The translations under genes and the position numbers were made by a program. From Companilactobacillus paralimentarius DSM 13238 = JCM 10415 (GTDB lineage: Bacteria > Bacillota > Bacilli > Lactobacillales > Lactobacillaceae), in NCBI RefSeq assembly GCF_001434985.1, contig NZ_AZES01000031.1, forward strand, positions 1 through 40,744: DNA of 40,744 bases, in the 5' to 3' direction. The notes below the pieces were generated by a model. That model was given only the letters and a program-made list of their open reading frames with translations, searched no databases and was not told where the DNA came from. Shown here piece by piece: positions 1 through 8,267 of the stretch (the stretch's first letter is position 1; each line of letters begins with the position of its first letter).

Positions 1-61
1 TGTTTTTATTTTGTCATTTTTCTAAAGTGGCTAACTTGATTATAAAATTCGCCGTTAGAAA

Positions 62-103
62 AATTCCACTTTATACAATTATTTTCGTATAAGGTGGGAT
101 TTT
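62..103. terminator. Long hairpin, probable terminator of an upstream gene
   Basis: A 15-bp stem (62-76 with 87-101, two G-T wobbles) has a 10-nt loop and ends in a short T run. It most likely ends a gene lying left of the window. I see no gene in 1-260; the rest of the stretch is AT-rich with no recognisable motif. Confidence 0.5.
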
Positions 104-218
104 GACATATAGTGACACTGGCAAGTCATATACTGTTAAGTGGAATCAGATGATTTCGAATATTTTTCCCATATTTATTTATGAGTACGTGATAAACCCC
201 TTTATCCGTAGCTAAACG

Positions 219-252
219 AAAAGTCCAGAAGCGTTTGCTTCTGGACTTTTTG
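219..252. terminator. Intrinsic terminator after the DJ-1/PfpI gene
   Basis: A near-perfect stem AAAAGTCCAGAAGC / GCTTCTGGACTTTT with a GTTT loop is flanked by A and T runs, so it can work in both directions. It lies just beyond the stop codon of the minus-strand DJ-1/PfpI gene. Confidence 0.8.
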
Positions 253-260
253 TACTGTTT

Positions 261-935
261 TTAATTATTCTCAATTAATATTCTAGCAACAGCTCTAGCG
301 GAGAATGGATTTTGTCCGGTGATAAGTTGACCATCTTGAATAGCAAATTCTTTGTAGGCACGTTTCTTTTGAAAATTGGCACCGTGCATTTTAGCAACTT
401 CTTCATTGAGGAAGGGAACAACTTTTCTTTTACCAGCTAAAATTTCTTCAGCAGTCGTAAAGCCAGTGATTTTTTTGTCAGCAATCAAGTAATTGCCGTC
501 ATCATCTTTAACGTTGAGTAAACCGGCAATGCCATAACAGACGGAGGTTACGAAGCCGCCTTGTTGATAAATTTTCTTAGTAATACTTTGCAATTCGGGA
601 TTGGTAGGGAAGTCCCACATAACTCCGTGTCCGCCAGTATAATAAATGGCCTGATAATCTTCGGGTTGAATTTGTGCTGGTTTCAATGAATTAGTTAAGG
701 CTCGTTGTTGAAAATCAGAACTACTGTAAATTGCCATGGTAGATTTGTCGGTATATTTGAAACTGCGAGGATCAAGAGGAACGAAACCGCCTTTGGGGCT
801 AACGTAGTCGACTTCAAATCCAGCTTTAGTCACTTCATCAACGAATTCGGTGGCTTCACCTAACCAGAGTCCGGTAGCTTGGTCAGTGCCTTTATATTCA
901 ATTGTATTTGTTAAAACAACTAGAATCTTTTTCAT
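261..935 (-). CDS. DJ-1/PfpI (Hsp31-like) family protein
   Basis: This 224-residue protein belongs to the type 1 glutamine amidotransferase-like/DJ-1/PfpI superfamily, whose members include glyoxalase III, chaperone and deglycase-type proteins. Glu27 (LGEATEF) matches the conserved acidic residue. The nucleophile elbow is TSVCYGIAG with Cys133. The motif YYTGGHGVMWDFP near residues 98-110 is typical of the Hsp31-like branch. The residue after Cys133 is Tyr, where PfpI and Hsp31 enzymes usually carry His, so activity may differ. The gene follows the flavin oxidoreductase by 3 bp and should be co-transcribed with it. An ArsR gene and its operators lie upstream, which suggests an electrophile or aldehyde defence unit (inference). 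Confidence 0.88.
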   Translation of the reverse strand: MKKILVVLTNTIEYKGTDQATGLWLGEATEFVDEVTKAGFEVDYVSPKGGFVPLDPRSFKYTDKSTMAIYSSSDFQQRALTNSLKPAQIQPEDYQAIYYTGGHGVMWDFPTNPELQSITKKIYQQGGFVTSVCYGIAGLLNVKDDDGNYLIADKKITGFTTAEEILAGKRKVVPFLNEEVAKMHGANFQKKRAYKEFAIQDGQLITGQNPFSARAVARILIENN

Positions 936-938
936 GAG

Positions 939-2153
939 TTACTCCTTATCTCGTTGTGGCATTAAAGCGGATAATCCTTGATGTTTGAGGGAGAACAGCA
1001 AAGCTCCCCAAGCATTGGTTGTATGTTGAATTGCTTTACCTTCAGCAATGCGCAACATTTGTTGTTGATAGAAACTTAAACCAATCAATGAACCCACTTT
1101 TTTATCCAATTTTTTTGAACCAGTAGTTAAATGATGTAGTTTTACAGAAGTAAAGTTACCCCATTTTAATTGGTTAGGCAAGTCAGGCACCATGACTAGA
1201 GGGCGGGCTAATCCGATAAAGTCAGTTTCGTTATTTTGAATAGCATTCTCCATACCGATGGCCGTGTTGAAACCACCTGTAACAACTATTGGAGTTGAAA
1301 TAATCTGTTTTACTTTTTGAGCGTAGTCAATGAAGAAAGCACCTTTACCGATTCCTTGCATTTTAGGATTTTCGTAATTACCACCAGAAATTTCAATCAA
1401 ATCGATACCTAATTGGTCCATTTTTTGAATTACTTGAAGTGAATCTTCTTCAGAGAATCCATCTGAACGGAAATCGGATGAATTGATTTTTAAAGCAATT
1501 GGGAAATCATGGCCAACTTTTTCGCGAATACCAGTGTAAATTTCGGTTAAGATACGCATTCTATTTTTCAATGTGCCACTGTATTCATCATTTCGTTGAT
1601 TATCGTGTGGTGAAAGGAATTGGTTCAAAAGGTATCCGTGAGCTGCATGGATTTCGACTCCTGAAAAACCAGCTTGTTGTGCCATAGCTGCGGCTTCGGT
1701 GAACTTGTTAATGATTTGTTTAATTTCTTCAATACTTAAAGCTCTAGGCGTATTGAAGGCAAATCCGTTAGAACCAGTCATGGGAACGGCACTAGGAGCA
1801 ACTGGTTGTTTACTGATGGTTTTAGGGGACTGTTTACCGGGATGATTTAATTGCATGAAAATTTTGGTATCATTCGTGGTTCCGGCTAGAGCCCACTTCT
1901 TTAATAAATTCAAATCCTGCTGACGATCAACAACAATATTGCCATATTCACCACGGGCATTGCGGTCGACCATAACATTTCCAGTAATAAGAAGACCAGT
2001 ACCGCCTAGAGCCCACTTTTGATAAAGGGAGATGAGTTCTTTCGTTGGTTGATAGTTTTTGTCACCTAAGGTTTCGCTTAAAGCGGCCTTAGCAAATCTG
2101 TTTTTAATTGTAGTACCATTTTTTAAAGTTAAGGGTGTAAAGATAGTTGTCAT
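939..2153 (-). CDS. Old yellow enzyme family NADH:flavin oxidoreductase
   Basis: The product (404 aa) is an FMN-dependent TIM-barrel oxidoreductase of the OYE family, which reduces activated double bonds of enals, enones or nitro compounds with NAD(P)H. Visible family motifs are the N-terminal IFTPLTLKNGTTIKNRF, the HPGKQ segment near residue 104, and GVEIHAAHGYLLNQFLSPHDNQRNDEYSG, whose paired histidines bind substrate. The C-terminal phosphate-binding VTGGF and IGLARPLVMVPDLP segments are also present. Length is normal. It lies between an ArsR gene (61 bp upstream) and a DJ-1 gene (3 bp downstream). A copy of the ArsR operator palindrome sits in the 61-bp gap. The exact substrate cannot be read from the sequence. 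Confidence 0.9.
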   Translation of the reverse strand: MTTIFTPLTLKNGTTIKNRFAKAALSETLGDKNYQPTKELISLYQKWALGGTGLLITGNVMVDRNARGEYGNIVVDRQQDLNLLKKWALAGTTNDTKIFMQLNHPGKQSPKTISKQPVAPSAVPMTGSNGFAFNTPRALSIEEIKQIINKFTEAAAMAQQAGFSGVEIHAAHGYLLNQFLSPHDNQRNDEYSGTLKNRMRILTEIYTGIREKVGHDFPIALKINSSDFRSDGFSEEDSLQVIQKMDQLGIDLIEISGGNYENPKMQGIGKGAFFIDYAQKVKQIISTPIVVTGGFNTAIGMENAIQNNETDFIGLARPLVMVPDLPNQLKWGNFTSVKLHHLTTGSKKLDKKVGSLIGLSFYQQQMLRIAEGKAIQHTTNAWGALLFSLKHQGLSALMPQRDKE

Positions 2154-2172
2154 AATATTCTCCTAATAATAA

Positions 2173-2188
2173 GTTTAAACATTTGAAC
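2173..2188. promoter_or_regulatory. ArsR-type operator before the OYE gene
   Basis: The 16-bp dyad GTTTAAACATTTGAAC differs in one base from the dyad in the arsR promoter at 2546-2561. It lies 20 bp upstream of the oxidoreductase start, between arsR and that gene. I saw no clear -35/-10 pair here, so it may act on an internal promoter or as a roadblock. Confidence 0.6.
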
Positions 2189-2214
2189 CTATTGAGCAAA
2201 AAATAAATTTCATC

Positions 2215-2523
2215 CTACTTGGATGAAATACTATTCTCAAGTGAAACAGTTAAATCTTTGAGAAGTTGAACTGTGTCATCTAGTGAAACACGATATAGAC
2301 GTTCTTTACCGACTTTGTTTACAGCAATAACACCAGCATCTAGCATTAATTTGAGGTGGTGGGAGACGGCCGGACGTGATAAGTTAATTTGTTCAGTAAT
2401 TTGATTGACAGTTAATTCTTTATTTTTACATAGTAGCAAAATTATTTTCTGACGATTCTCATCTTGAAAGATACCAAAGATGGGCATACCTTTTCGAAAA
2501 AGGTTCATTGTTTCTTCAGCCAT
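2215..2523 (-). CDS. ArsR/SmtB family transcriptional repressor
   Basis: This 102-residue winged-helix protein has the ArsR core: RQKIILLLCKNKELTVNQITEQINLSRPAVSHHLKLMLDAGVIAV near residues 24-68, with recognition helix SRPAVSHHLK, followed by the wing VNKVGKERLYRVS. No Cys-x-Cys arsenic site (ELCVCDL) is visible; the single Cys33 is in KLLLCKN-like context before the recognition helix, so metal sensing is unlikely and another ligand or a single-thiol switch is possible. It is the first gene of a three-gene minus-strand unit with the OYE and DJ-1 genes. A palindrome overlaps its own promoter, which argues for autoregulation. Confidence 0.88.
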   Translation of the reverse strand: MAEETMNLFRKGMPIFGIFQDENRQKIILLLCKNKELTVNQITEQINLSRPAVSHHLKLMLDAGVIAVNKVGKERLYRVSLDDTVQLLKDLTVSLENSISSK

Positions 2524-2545
2524 ATTGATCTCCTTAATTTTATAG

Positions 2546-2592
2546 GTTTAAATGTTTAAACTTATAATAACTATTACAAATTAAAATGTCAA
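2546..2592 (-). promoter_or_regulatory. arsR promoter with overlapping palindromic operator
   Basis: On the minus strand a perfect -35 TTGACA (2587-2592) is followed after 17 bp by -10 TATTAT (2564-2569). The palindrome GTTTAAATGTTTAAAC (2546-2561, arms GTTTAAA/TTTAAAC) begins 2 bp after the -10 and covers the expected start point. Bound repressor would block initiation. Confidence 0.78.
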
Positions 2593-2597
2593 CAAAA

Positions 2598-2621
2598 AAA
2601 ACAGAGCCTCAGCTCTGTTTT
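2598..2621 (-). terminator. glyA: Intrinsic terminator of glyA
   Basis: A 10-bp perfect stem AAAACAGAGC / GCTCTGTTTT with a 4-nt loop is followed on the minus strand by a T-rich tract. It lies 8 bp past the glyA stop and directly abuts the arsR promoter -35. Confidence 0.85.
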
Positions 2622-2629
2622 AGTAATTA

Positions 2630-3859
2630 CTATTTGATAGGATGCTTGTCTGTTAGTGCTTTTGTACGAGCATCTAATTTCTTTAATTCTTCAGGATCAT
2701 TGTGATACTTAATAGCGTCAACAATAATACGTGCTACTTCTTCACAATCTTCTTCGTTAAAGCCTCTTGATGTGATAGCAGGAGTACCTAGACGTAGTCC
2801 AGATGTGTACTTAGGAGGTAATGGATCATTAGGAATAGCCTCCTTGTTAGTTGTGATGTGAATTGTATCAAGAAGGTTTTGAACTTCCATACCATTCATA
2901 TCTGTTTCAGTTAGAACCACGTTTAGCAAGTGATTGTCTGTACCACCAGTTAGAACTGATAGGTTGTCAGCATCATTGATAACTTTGGCCATAGCTGCAG
3001 CATTTTTCACAACTTGTTCCATATAATCCTTGAATTGAGGTTGAAGATCTTCACCGAAAGCAACGGCCTTACCAGCAATAACATGTTCTAGTGGACCACC
3101 TTGAGTTCCTGGGAAAATAGCAGAGTTGATCTTTTTGCCTAATTCAGCTTTGGCAAGGATCATACCACCACGAGGACCTCTAAGAGTTTTGTGAGTAGTT
3201 GTTGTAACGATATCAGCAACGCCAACTGGATTTGGATGTAAACCAACAGCAACTAGTCCAGCGATGTGGGCCATATCAACCATTAGGTAAGCACCAACGG
3301 AGTCAGCAATTTCACGGAATTTGTTAAAGTCAATGATACGACTATATGCAGAAGCACCAGCAACGATAAGTTTTGGCTTTACTTCTTCAGCAATTCTTTG
3401 AACGTCATCATAATCGATGAAACCTTCAGCGTTAACACCATATGAATGGAAGTTATACATTTTACCAGAGAAGTTAACTTTTGAGCCGTGTGTCAAGTGA
3501 CCACCAGCGTTAAGATCCATACCTAAAACAGAATCACCAGGTTTTAGAACTGCTTGGTAAGCTGCGGCATTAGCTTGTGAACCTGAATGTGGTTGAACAT
3601 TAGCATATTCAGCATTGAATAATTTCTTAGCACGATCAATAGCAATTTGTTCAATTTGATCGATGTATTCACAACCACCATAGTAACGATGCCCTGGATA
3701 ACCTTCAGCATATTTGTTTGTTAAAACTGATCCTTGAGCTTTTCTAACATTGTCAGAAACAAGGTTCTCGGAAGCAATCAACTCAATATTTCTATTTTGT
3801 CGTTCTTCTTCCTTTTTGATTAGATCGAAAACTTCTTTATCTCCTGTACTATATTGCAC
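2630..3859 (-). CDS. glyA: Serine hydroxymethyltransferase
   Basis: GlyA is the cytosolic PLP enzyme that interconverts serine and glycine while loading one-carbon units on tetrahydrofolate. Diagnostic segments are [37 protein letters not shown] and [14 protein letters not shown]. The PLP-lysine motif [15 protein letters not shown] is also present (Lys about 224 from the chosen start). I prefer the GTG at 3859 (409 aa): the Shine-Dalgarno AAGGAG directly abuts the ATG at 3868 but sits 9 nt before this GTG. The ATG would add three residues. The gene begins a few bases after the nuclease stop. In Bacillus glyA lies next to upp; here it is about 30 kb away on the other strand. Confidence 0.96.
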   Translation of the reverse strand: MQYSTGDKEVFDLIKKEEERQNRNIELIASENLVSDNVRKAQGSVLTNKYAEGYPGHRYYGGCEYIDQIEQIAIDRAKKLFNAEYANVQPHSGSQANAAAYQAVLKPGDSVLGMDLNAGGHLTHGSKVNFSGKMYNFHSYGVNAEGFIDYDDVQRIAEEVKPKLIVAGASAYSRIIDFNKFREIADSVGAYLMVDMAHIAGLVAVGLHPNPVGVADIVTTTTHKTLRGPRGGMILAKAELGKKINSAIFPGTQGGPLEHVIAGKAVAFGEDLQPQFKDYMEQVVKNAAAMAKVINDADNLSVLTGGTDNHLLNVVLTETDMNGMEVQNLLDTIHITTNKEAIPNDPLPPKYTSGLRLGTPAITSRGFNEEDCEEVARIIVDAIKYHNDPEELKKLDARTKALTDKHPIK

Positions 3860-3872
3860 TACGACCATCTCC

Positions 3873-4685
3873 TTAATAATTATTATTAACTACACTTGTA
3901 CCATCGCTATAGTTAATCTTAACACCCTTTTCAACGTTAAAAATATACACATTGAAAGATACTGCTTTATCTGATTGACCTGATGAAGTCATTGATTCAG
4001 CCATCATTTGAACACCACGTGCAACCAATTCATCATTACGATATATCGGTTTAACCCGATATCTGATATAGTTGCTAGGATTTTGCTTTAGGTAGTAGGC
4101 AATATCGTTTTCGTGTTTGAGCATTTCTGGTGAATTCAGAGAACGAGTACCGGTCATCAAGTTCTTAGGATTATTATTCTGTCCTGTTAATTGATAACCA
4201 ATAAGGTGTGAACGATTATATAGCCAGCCACCCTTGATACGCTTATTGTGCCAACCAGTTGGATTAACATAAAGTGCTTCACGCTTTTGAGTAGGCATTA
4301 AGCTCTTGCTTAATAGTGCATCAGCTTGAATTGCACGGTTTAGGTTATCTAAATCGGCGAATTCTTGCCAGGGACCATTTGAGACATTTAGTTCGGATTT
4401 TGTAAAAGTAGGCGTATTGTTATTAACTTCTATTTCTTGGCTACCATTGTAATTCAGATTGGCCAGACTAGAACTCGAATAAGTTTTGCTCTTTTCAACT
4501 TGCTTCGGATTATCACCAGTTCCAATCCCATTATTTTGGTAGGATTCGTAAACGCCTGAACCACCAACCACAATCAGTAGTAATCCTAAAGATACCAGCT
4601 TGCGGTGCAGGCGTTTTTTGGGCTTGACCATGAATGTTGTAAACAACACGATGGCACCTAATAAAACAAGTAATAACATATACAT
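3873..4685 (-). CDS. Membrane-anchored DNA/RNA non-specific endonuclease (EndA-like)
   Basis: This protein of 270 aa resembles DNA-entry nuclease EndA and related beta-beta-alpha-metal nucleases. Two hydrophobic segments (about 3-19 and 31-46) anchor it to the membrane. A Ser/Asn-rich linker follows, then the nuclease domain from about residue 95. The catalytic region reads [33 protein letters not shown], with His160 as the likely general base in an NRSH version of the DRGH motif and a downstream Asn for metal binding. The family degrades extracellular DNA or processes DNA during competence. It is adjacent to glyA, with only a few bases between them, so they probably share a transcript; no functional link is evident. 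Confidence 0.85.
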   Translation of the reverse strand: MYMLLLVLLGAIVLFTTFMVKPKKRLHRKLVSLGLLLIVVGGSGVYESYQNNGIGTGDNPKQVEKSKTYSSSSLANLNYNGSQEIEVNNNTPTFTKSELNVSNGPWQEFADLDNLNRAIQADALLSKSLMPTQKREALYVNPTGWHNKRIKGGWLYNRSHLIGYQLTGQNNNPKNLMTGTRSLNSPEMLKHENDIAYYLKQNPSNYIRYRVKPIYRNDELVARGVQMMAESMTSSGQSDKAVSFNVYIFNVEKGVKINYSDGTSVVNNNY

Positions 4686-4830
4686 AAAATCGTTCCCCTT
4701 ACTATGAAGATTTTGGAAATCTCCATGTATGATTTTATCATATATTTTCAGAAATCTAGAACATTATTTCCCAAATTACAAAAATTAATTCGGAATTACC
4801 TTGACTAATTAGAAAAATTATATTAATTCA

Positions 4831-4839
4831 TGATAAAAT
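4831..4839 (+). promoter_or_regulatory. Extended -10 promoter of the O-acetyltransferase gene
   Basis: TGATAAAAT fits an extended -10 (TGn-TAAAAT). It places the transcript start near 4846, about 35 bp before the chosen ATG. A TTGACT at 4801 is too far away to serve as its -35. Confidence 0.4.
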
Positions 4840-4880
4840 TCACTTAATAAGTATTAATGTGCAAAATGGGGGAAAGAAAG

Positions 4881-5477
4881 ATGAATTTAGATGAAAAGTT
4901 TCAATATATGTCAACCGGACGTCCATATGATGATTTGGATCAATTATTGGTTGATGCTAGAGCAAAATCAACGGAATTAACCACTAAAATTAATAACGAA
5001 AGTAATGAAGCAAAGAAAGAAAAATTAGTTCGTCAATTATTTGGTGAAGCGGGTAAGGCACCATTTGTTAATCCTAATTTTCGTTGTGAATTTGGACGTA
5101 ATATTTTTGTCGGTGATGATTTTTACGCAAACTATGATTGTGTCATTCTGGATGGAGCGAAAGTAACGATAGGAAATAAAGTATTGTTCGGACCTAAAGT
5201 TGGTTTGTATACTAGTAATCATCTGTTTGATGCTAAAGAGCGTGAAATTGGTGGGTGTATTGCCAAACCAATTTCGATAGGTAACCGCACTTGGTTGGCT
5301 GCTAATGTAACGGTTTTGCCAGGAGTGATAATTGGAAATGATGTGATTATAGGCGCAGGTAGTGTTGTAACACATGATATTCCTGATAAAGTTATCGCCG
5401 CTGGTAATCCTTGTAAGGTTATTCGTCCTATTACTGATGATGATAAGACCGGTTTTGTTGGTCATGATTTTATTTAA
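4881..5477 (+). CDS. Sugar O-acetyltransferase (LacA/NodL/Maa type)
   Basis: This 198-aa acetyl-CoA-dependent left-handed beta-helix transferase probably acetylates a galactoside, maltose or related sugar hydroxyl. The N-terminal Mac domain (about 5-60) is followed by hexapeptide repeats (about 70-185). The motif LYTSNHLFDAKERE holds the catalytic His114, and VTVLPGVIIGNDVIIGAGSVVTHDIP is the classic coil signature. An in-frame ATG lies at 4857, but GGGGGAAAG at 4868-4876 is placed correctly for the ATG at 4881. The gene is monocistronic: an extended -10 lies upstream and a hairpin terminator downstream, shared with convergent htpX. Confidence 0.9.
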   Translation: MNLDEKFQYMSTGRPYDDLDQLLVDARAKSTELTTKINNESNEAKKEKLVRQLFGEAGKAPFVNPNFRCEFGRNIFVGDDFYANYDCVILDGAKVTIGNKVLFGPKVGLYTSNHLFDAKEREIGGCIAKPISIGNRTWLAANVTVLPGVIIGNDVIIGAGSVVTHDIPDKVIAAGNPCKVIRPITDDDKTGFVGHDFI

Positions 5478-5480
5478 AAT

Positions 5481-5523
5481 AAATAGCTCATTTAACCATA
5501 AAAGTTGAGTGAGCTATTTTTAT
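5481..5523. terminator. Bidirectional terminator between the O-acetyltransferase gene and htpX
   Basis: The stem AAATAGCTCA (5481-5490) / TGAGCTATTT (5510-5519) is followed by T on the plus strand and preceded by an AT-rich tract. It serves two convergent genes. Confidence 0.75.
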
Positions 5524-5524
5524 A

Positions 5525-6433
5525 CTATTCAAAAGTTTTTTTCAAAGCAGCAATACGATCATCCAAAGGTGGATGAGTATCGAAAAGTCCTGAGAAGTGT
5601 TTCTTTTTTGTTGGATCATCGATATACAAGGATGCACTTGCGTCGTCAACTCGGCGCATTGGTTTAGTGCTTTCCTTTAATTTCTCCAGAGCATTGATCA
5701 ATCCTTGAGGATTACGAGTCAATTCAGCACCGGATACATCGGCTAAGTATTCACGATTTCTAGAAATAGCCATTTGAACTAAACTAGCAATCAATGGTCC
5801 CAAAATAGCGAAGACTAAACCTACTAGCCAAAGAACGACTCGGATAGCTCCAGAATTGTTGTTATCACGATCGTCACGATCCATAGGAATCCACCAACGA
5901 TAGGCATTACCGATAATTGAGCAAATCAAAATGATGGCTGAAGATAAGGCTACAGAAATTGTTGATACTCGAATATCGTAATTTTTAACATGAGAGATCT
6001 CATGAGCCAAAACGCCTTCGAGTTCTTCACGATTCATCATTTGATAAAGACCAGTGGTAACAGCCACAGCGGCATGTTGGGGATCACGTCCGGTAGCAAA
6101 AGCATTGGGACTGGGATCATCAATAATATAAATATCTGGTAAAGGTATATCAGCAACCATTGAGAGATCTTCTACAATATGCCAGAGATCAGGAGCATCC
6201 TTGGCCGATTCCAATTTTTTAGCACCATTCATCTGCATGACGATACTAGTTGATTGAAAATAAGTTATCAGTGTATAGACAATAGCGATTACCAATGCAA
6301 TAACGATACCTGAATAGATATTGTCAAAGAAATAAGCACCGATAAAACTACCTAAAGCCGCTAGTAACAAAAAGAAGAAAAAGAAAATAAAGTAAGTTTT
6401 ACGTTTATTACGGTCAATTTGTTCATAAATCAT
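5525..6433 (-). CDS. htpX: Zinc metalloprotease HtpX homolog (M48)
   Basis: The product (302 aa) is a membrane-embedded M48 zinc protease for quality control of membrane proteins. Hydrophobic segments lie near residues 15-35 and 40-58. The zinc motif HEISH (His144, Glu145, His148) precedes two more membrane segments (about 155-180 and 200-222). The third ligand is the Glu in NREYLAD. The segment IIDDPSPNAFATGRDPQHAAVAVT is a family hallmark. It follows lemA by 11 bp, the common lemA-htpX operon of lactobacilli and streptococci. Confidence 0.95.
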   Translation of the reverse strand: MIYEQIDRNKRKTYFIFFFFFLLLAALGSFIGAYFFDNIYSGIVIALVIAIVYTLITYFQSTSIVMQMNGAKKLESAKDAPDLWHIVEDLSMVADIPLPDIYIIDDPSPNAFATGRDPQHAAVAVTTGLYQMMNREELEGVLAHEISHVKNYDIRVSTISVALSSAIILICSIIGNAYRWWIPMDRDDRDNNNSGAIRVVLWLVGLVFAILGPLIASLVQMAISRNREYLADVSGAELTRNPQGLINALEKLKESTKPMRRVDDASASLYIDDPTKKKHFSGLFDTHPPLDDRIAALKKTFE

Positions 6434-6445
6434 AGGAAGACCTGA

Positions 6446-6994
6446 TTAAAATTTAACCTTAGGTGCGGCTTTTTCAGCGTCAGGAATTTGAAGAAAGTCC
6501 ATTTCCTTGAATCCATGGATACCAGCAATAAGATTACGAGGGAATGTTTCAATAGCGGTATCATAAGCCTGAACCTGACTATTGTAAGCTTGACGTGCAT
6601 AAGATACTTTATTTTCAGTATTTGAAAGTTCTTCCATTAATTGTGAAAACTGTTGATTAGCTTTCAAATCTGGATAACTTTCAGCTAAAGCAAAAACCTG
6701 TCTTAAAGCACCAGTCAAAGCGTTGTCGGCCTCAACCTTATCTTGGAGACTGTCAGCGTTAGTAACATTGTTTCTCATAGCAACAACATTTGCTAGTGTT
6801 TCCTTTTCATGTGTAGCGTAACCTTTGACAGTTTCGACTAAGTTAGGAATCAAGTCAGTACGACGTTTTAGCTGAACATCGATTTGAGAACTGAACTCAC
6901 GAGCACGATTGCGATATTTTACCAAACTATTGTACATGCCCGCATAGGCGACAATTATCACTAAAATAATGGCAATTATTATTATTGTTTTCAT
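6446..6994 (-). CDS. lemA: LemA family protein
   Basis: This 182-residue LemA protein has one N-terminal membrane segment (about 3-20) followed by a helical bundle. Typical motifs are YNSLVKYRNRAREFSSQIDVQLKRRTDLIPNLVETVKGYATHEKETL and the C-terminal FPRNLIAGIHGFKEMDFLQ. The biochemical role is not established. It is the first gene of the lemA-htpX unit, with AAGGAG placed 6 nt before the ATG. A TAGAAT-like -10 at 7024-7029 on the minus strand is the only promoter hint. Confidence 0.93.
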   Translation of the reverse strand: MKTIIIIAIILVIIVAYAGMYNSLVKYRNRAREFSSQIDVQLKRRTDLIPNLVETVKGYATHEKETLANVVAMRNNVTNADSLQDKVEADNALTGALRQVFALAESYPDLKANQQFSQLMEELSNTENKVSYARQAYNSQVQAYDTAIETFPRNLIAGIHGFKEMDFLQIPDAEKAAPKVKF

Positions 6995-7154
6995 TTAAAT
7001 CTCCTTCATTTCTTATTGGCTATATTCTACCATATTGCAATGATTCTAGTGAAAGTAGACAGAAAATTTTGACTAAAATGTTACTAATTTTTTGAAAAAT
7101 AATCTATACTTAACAATTAAGGAAGGTATTCAAACAGGTTTTAAGGTGAATATT

Positions 7155-8231
7155 ATGAAAAAAATGTTTTTACCCATTTTAATGCTTTCATCTGCCTTGC
7201 TTGGTATTGCACCATCGACTGCATGTGTAGATAGTTTGGTTGATACAAATTACACTGATGAGTTTGCTCAAAAGGCCAATAAGATTCTTGATCAAAAAGG
7301 CTTTTCCGGCAGTTTATTGGTTGTAAAGAATGGTAAGCCGATATTTGAAACTAGTCGAGGATATTCTAATTACGGTACTAGTCTTTATAATAATGATGAA
7401 ACATCGTATGAAATAGATTCGATTCAGAAGAATTTAACAGCGGCAATGGTTATGAAATTAGTTCAAGAAAACAAATTGAGCTTGAATGACAAATTGTCAC
7501 AATTTTATCCCGAAGTTCCAGGTAGTAATAACATAACACTCAGACAAATGATGGCTATGACGTCAGGCTTAATGCTGAAGGGGGACGTTGGACCATACAG
7601 AGTCATGTCAGATTCAGAAATTATCAATGCTGATATTAAGAATACAAAATATATCAGTCTATTACATGATAAGTGGAATTATCAAGCTATTAATTTCAAT
7701 CTACTTTGTGGTATTTTGGAAAAAGTAACTGGTAAAACTTATCAACAATTATTCACGGAGACATATACTAATAAACTAAATCTCAAACATACTATCTTTG
7801 CTTATGACTATTCTCCAGACGTTGTTAAAGCAATTGGATATAACAACCCTAATCCTTTGTCGATCAAGATGGATTATCAAAATATCTTCTATACTAAGAG
7901 ATATTATGAGTACGATGAATTAGGTACTGGACAAGTCTTCATGAGTGCCAATGATTTGTATAAAGCTGAAGAATATATCATGAATGGTTCCATGTTGACG
8001 AAGAAGTCACGCGATGAATTGTTTGTTCCCGGAAGTATCAGTACTTATGGCGGTGGTATGTATCATGGTAAGGATGATAATTATGCTAACGGTTGGGGAT
8101 ATGGTTTCCAGGGAGTAGTTCATATTTCTGATGATGGTAAAACGGCAGTTGTAGCTTTAGAGAATTACTCTAGAAAAGCAGCGGATGTTAAGCCATTTGT
8201 TAAACAAATTTATCAAATGGCTAATGATTAG
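7155..8231 (+). CDS. Secreted beta-lactamase-family serine hydrolase
   Basis: This 358-residue protein has the class C beta-lactamase/PBP4* (Pfam Beta-lactamase) fold. Residues 1-23 form a signal peptide (KK, a hydrophobic core, then IAPSTAC), so it is exported. SIQK (Ser89, Lys92) is the catalytic SxxK. The usual YxN motif appears as YQAIN (Tyr176), and I find no HTG/KTG triad near the C-terminus, where WGYGFQG stands instead. It may therefore be a poor or altered hydrolase. The ATG at 7155 is chosen because AAGGTG lies 6 nt upstream and it begins the signal peptide; an in-frame ATG at 7092 would add 21 non-signal residues. The substrate is unknown. Confidence 0.82.
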   Translation: MKKMFLPILMLSSALLGIAPSTACVDSLVDTNYTDEFAQKANKILDQKGFSGSLLVVKNGKPIFETSRGYSNYGTSLYNNDETSYEIDSIQKNLTAAMVMKLVQENKLSLNDKLSQFYPEVPGSNNITLRQMMAMTSGLMLKGDVGPYRVMSDSEIINADIKNTKYISLLHDKWNYQAINFNLLCGILEKVTGKTYQQLFTETYTNKLNLKHTIFAYDYSPDVVKAIGYNNPNPLSIKMDYQNIFYTKRYYEYDELGTGQVFMSANDLYKAEEYIMNGSMLTKKSRDELFVPGSISTYGGGMYHGKDDNYANGWGYGFQGVVHISDDGKTAVVALENYSRKAADVKPFVKQIYQMAND

Positions 8232-8258
8232 CTTTGTAGTTTAGGAATAGTGTGCTAT

Positions 8259-8264
8259 TATAAT
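8259..8264 (+). promoter_or_regulatory. -10 box of the candidate small RNA
   Basis: A perfect TATAAT lies 28 bp after the serine hydrolase stop, predicting a start point near 8268-8271 at the foot of the first RNA stem. The -35 is poor (TTGTAG at 8234-8239 with a 19-bp spacer). Confidence 0.5.
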
Positions 8265-8267
8265 AGA

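Noticed and set aside
5037-5465. 142-codon minus-strand ORF opposite the O-acetyltransferase gene
   Set aside because: It is fully antisense to a well-supported gene, has low-complexity Ile/Thr/Asn-rich composition, and no ribosome site or known motif.
7092-7154. Upstream ATG for the exported serine hydrolase
   Set aside because: It would add 21 residues ahead of a clear signal peptide and has a poorer ribosome site than the ATG at 7155.
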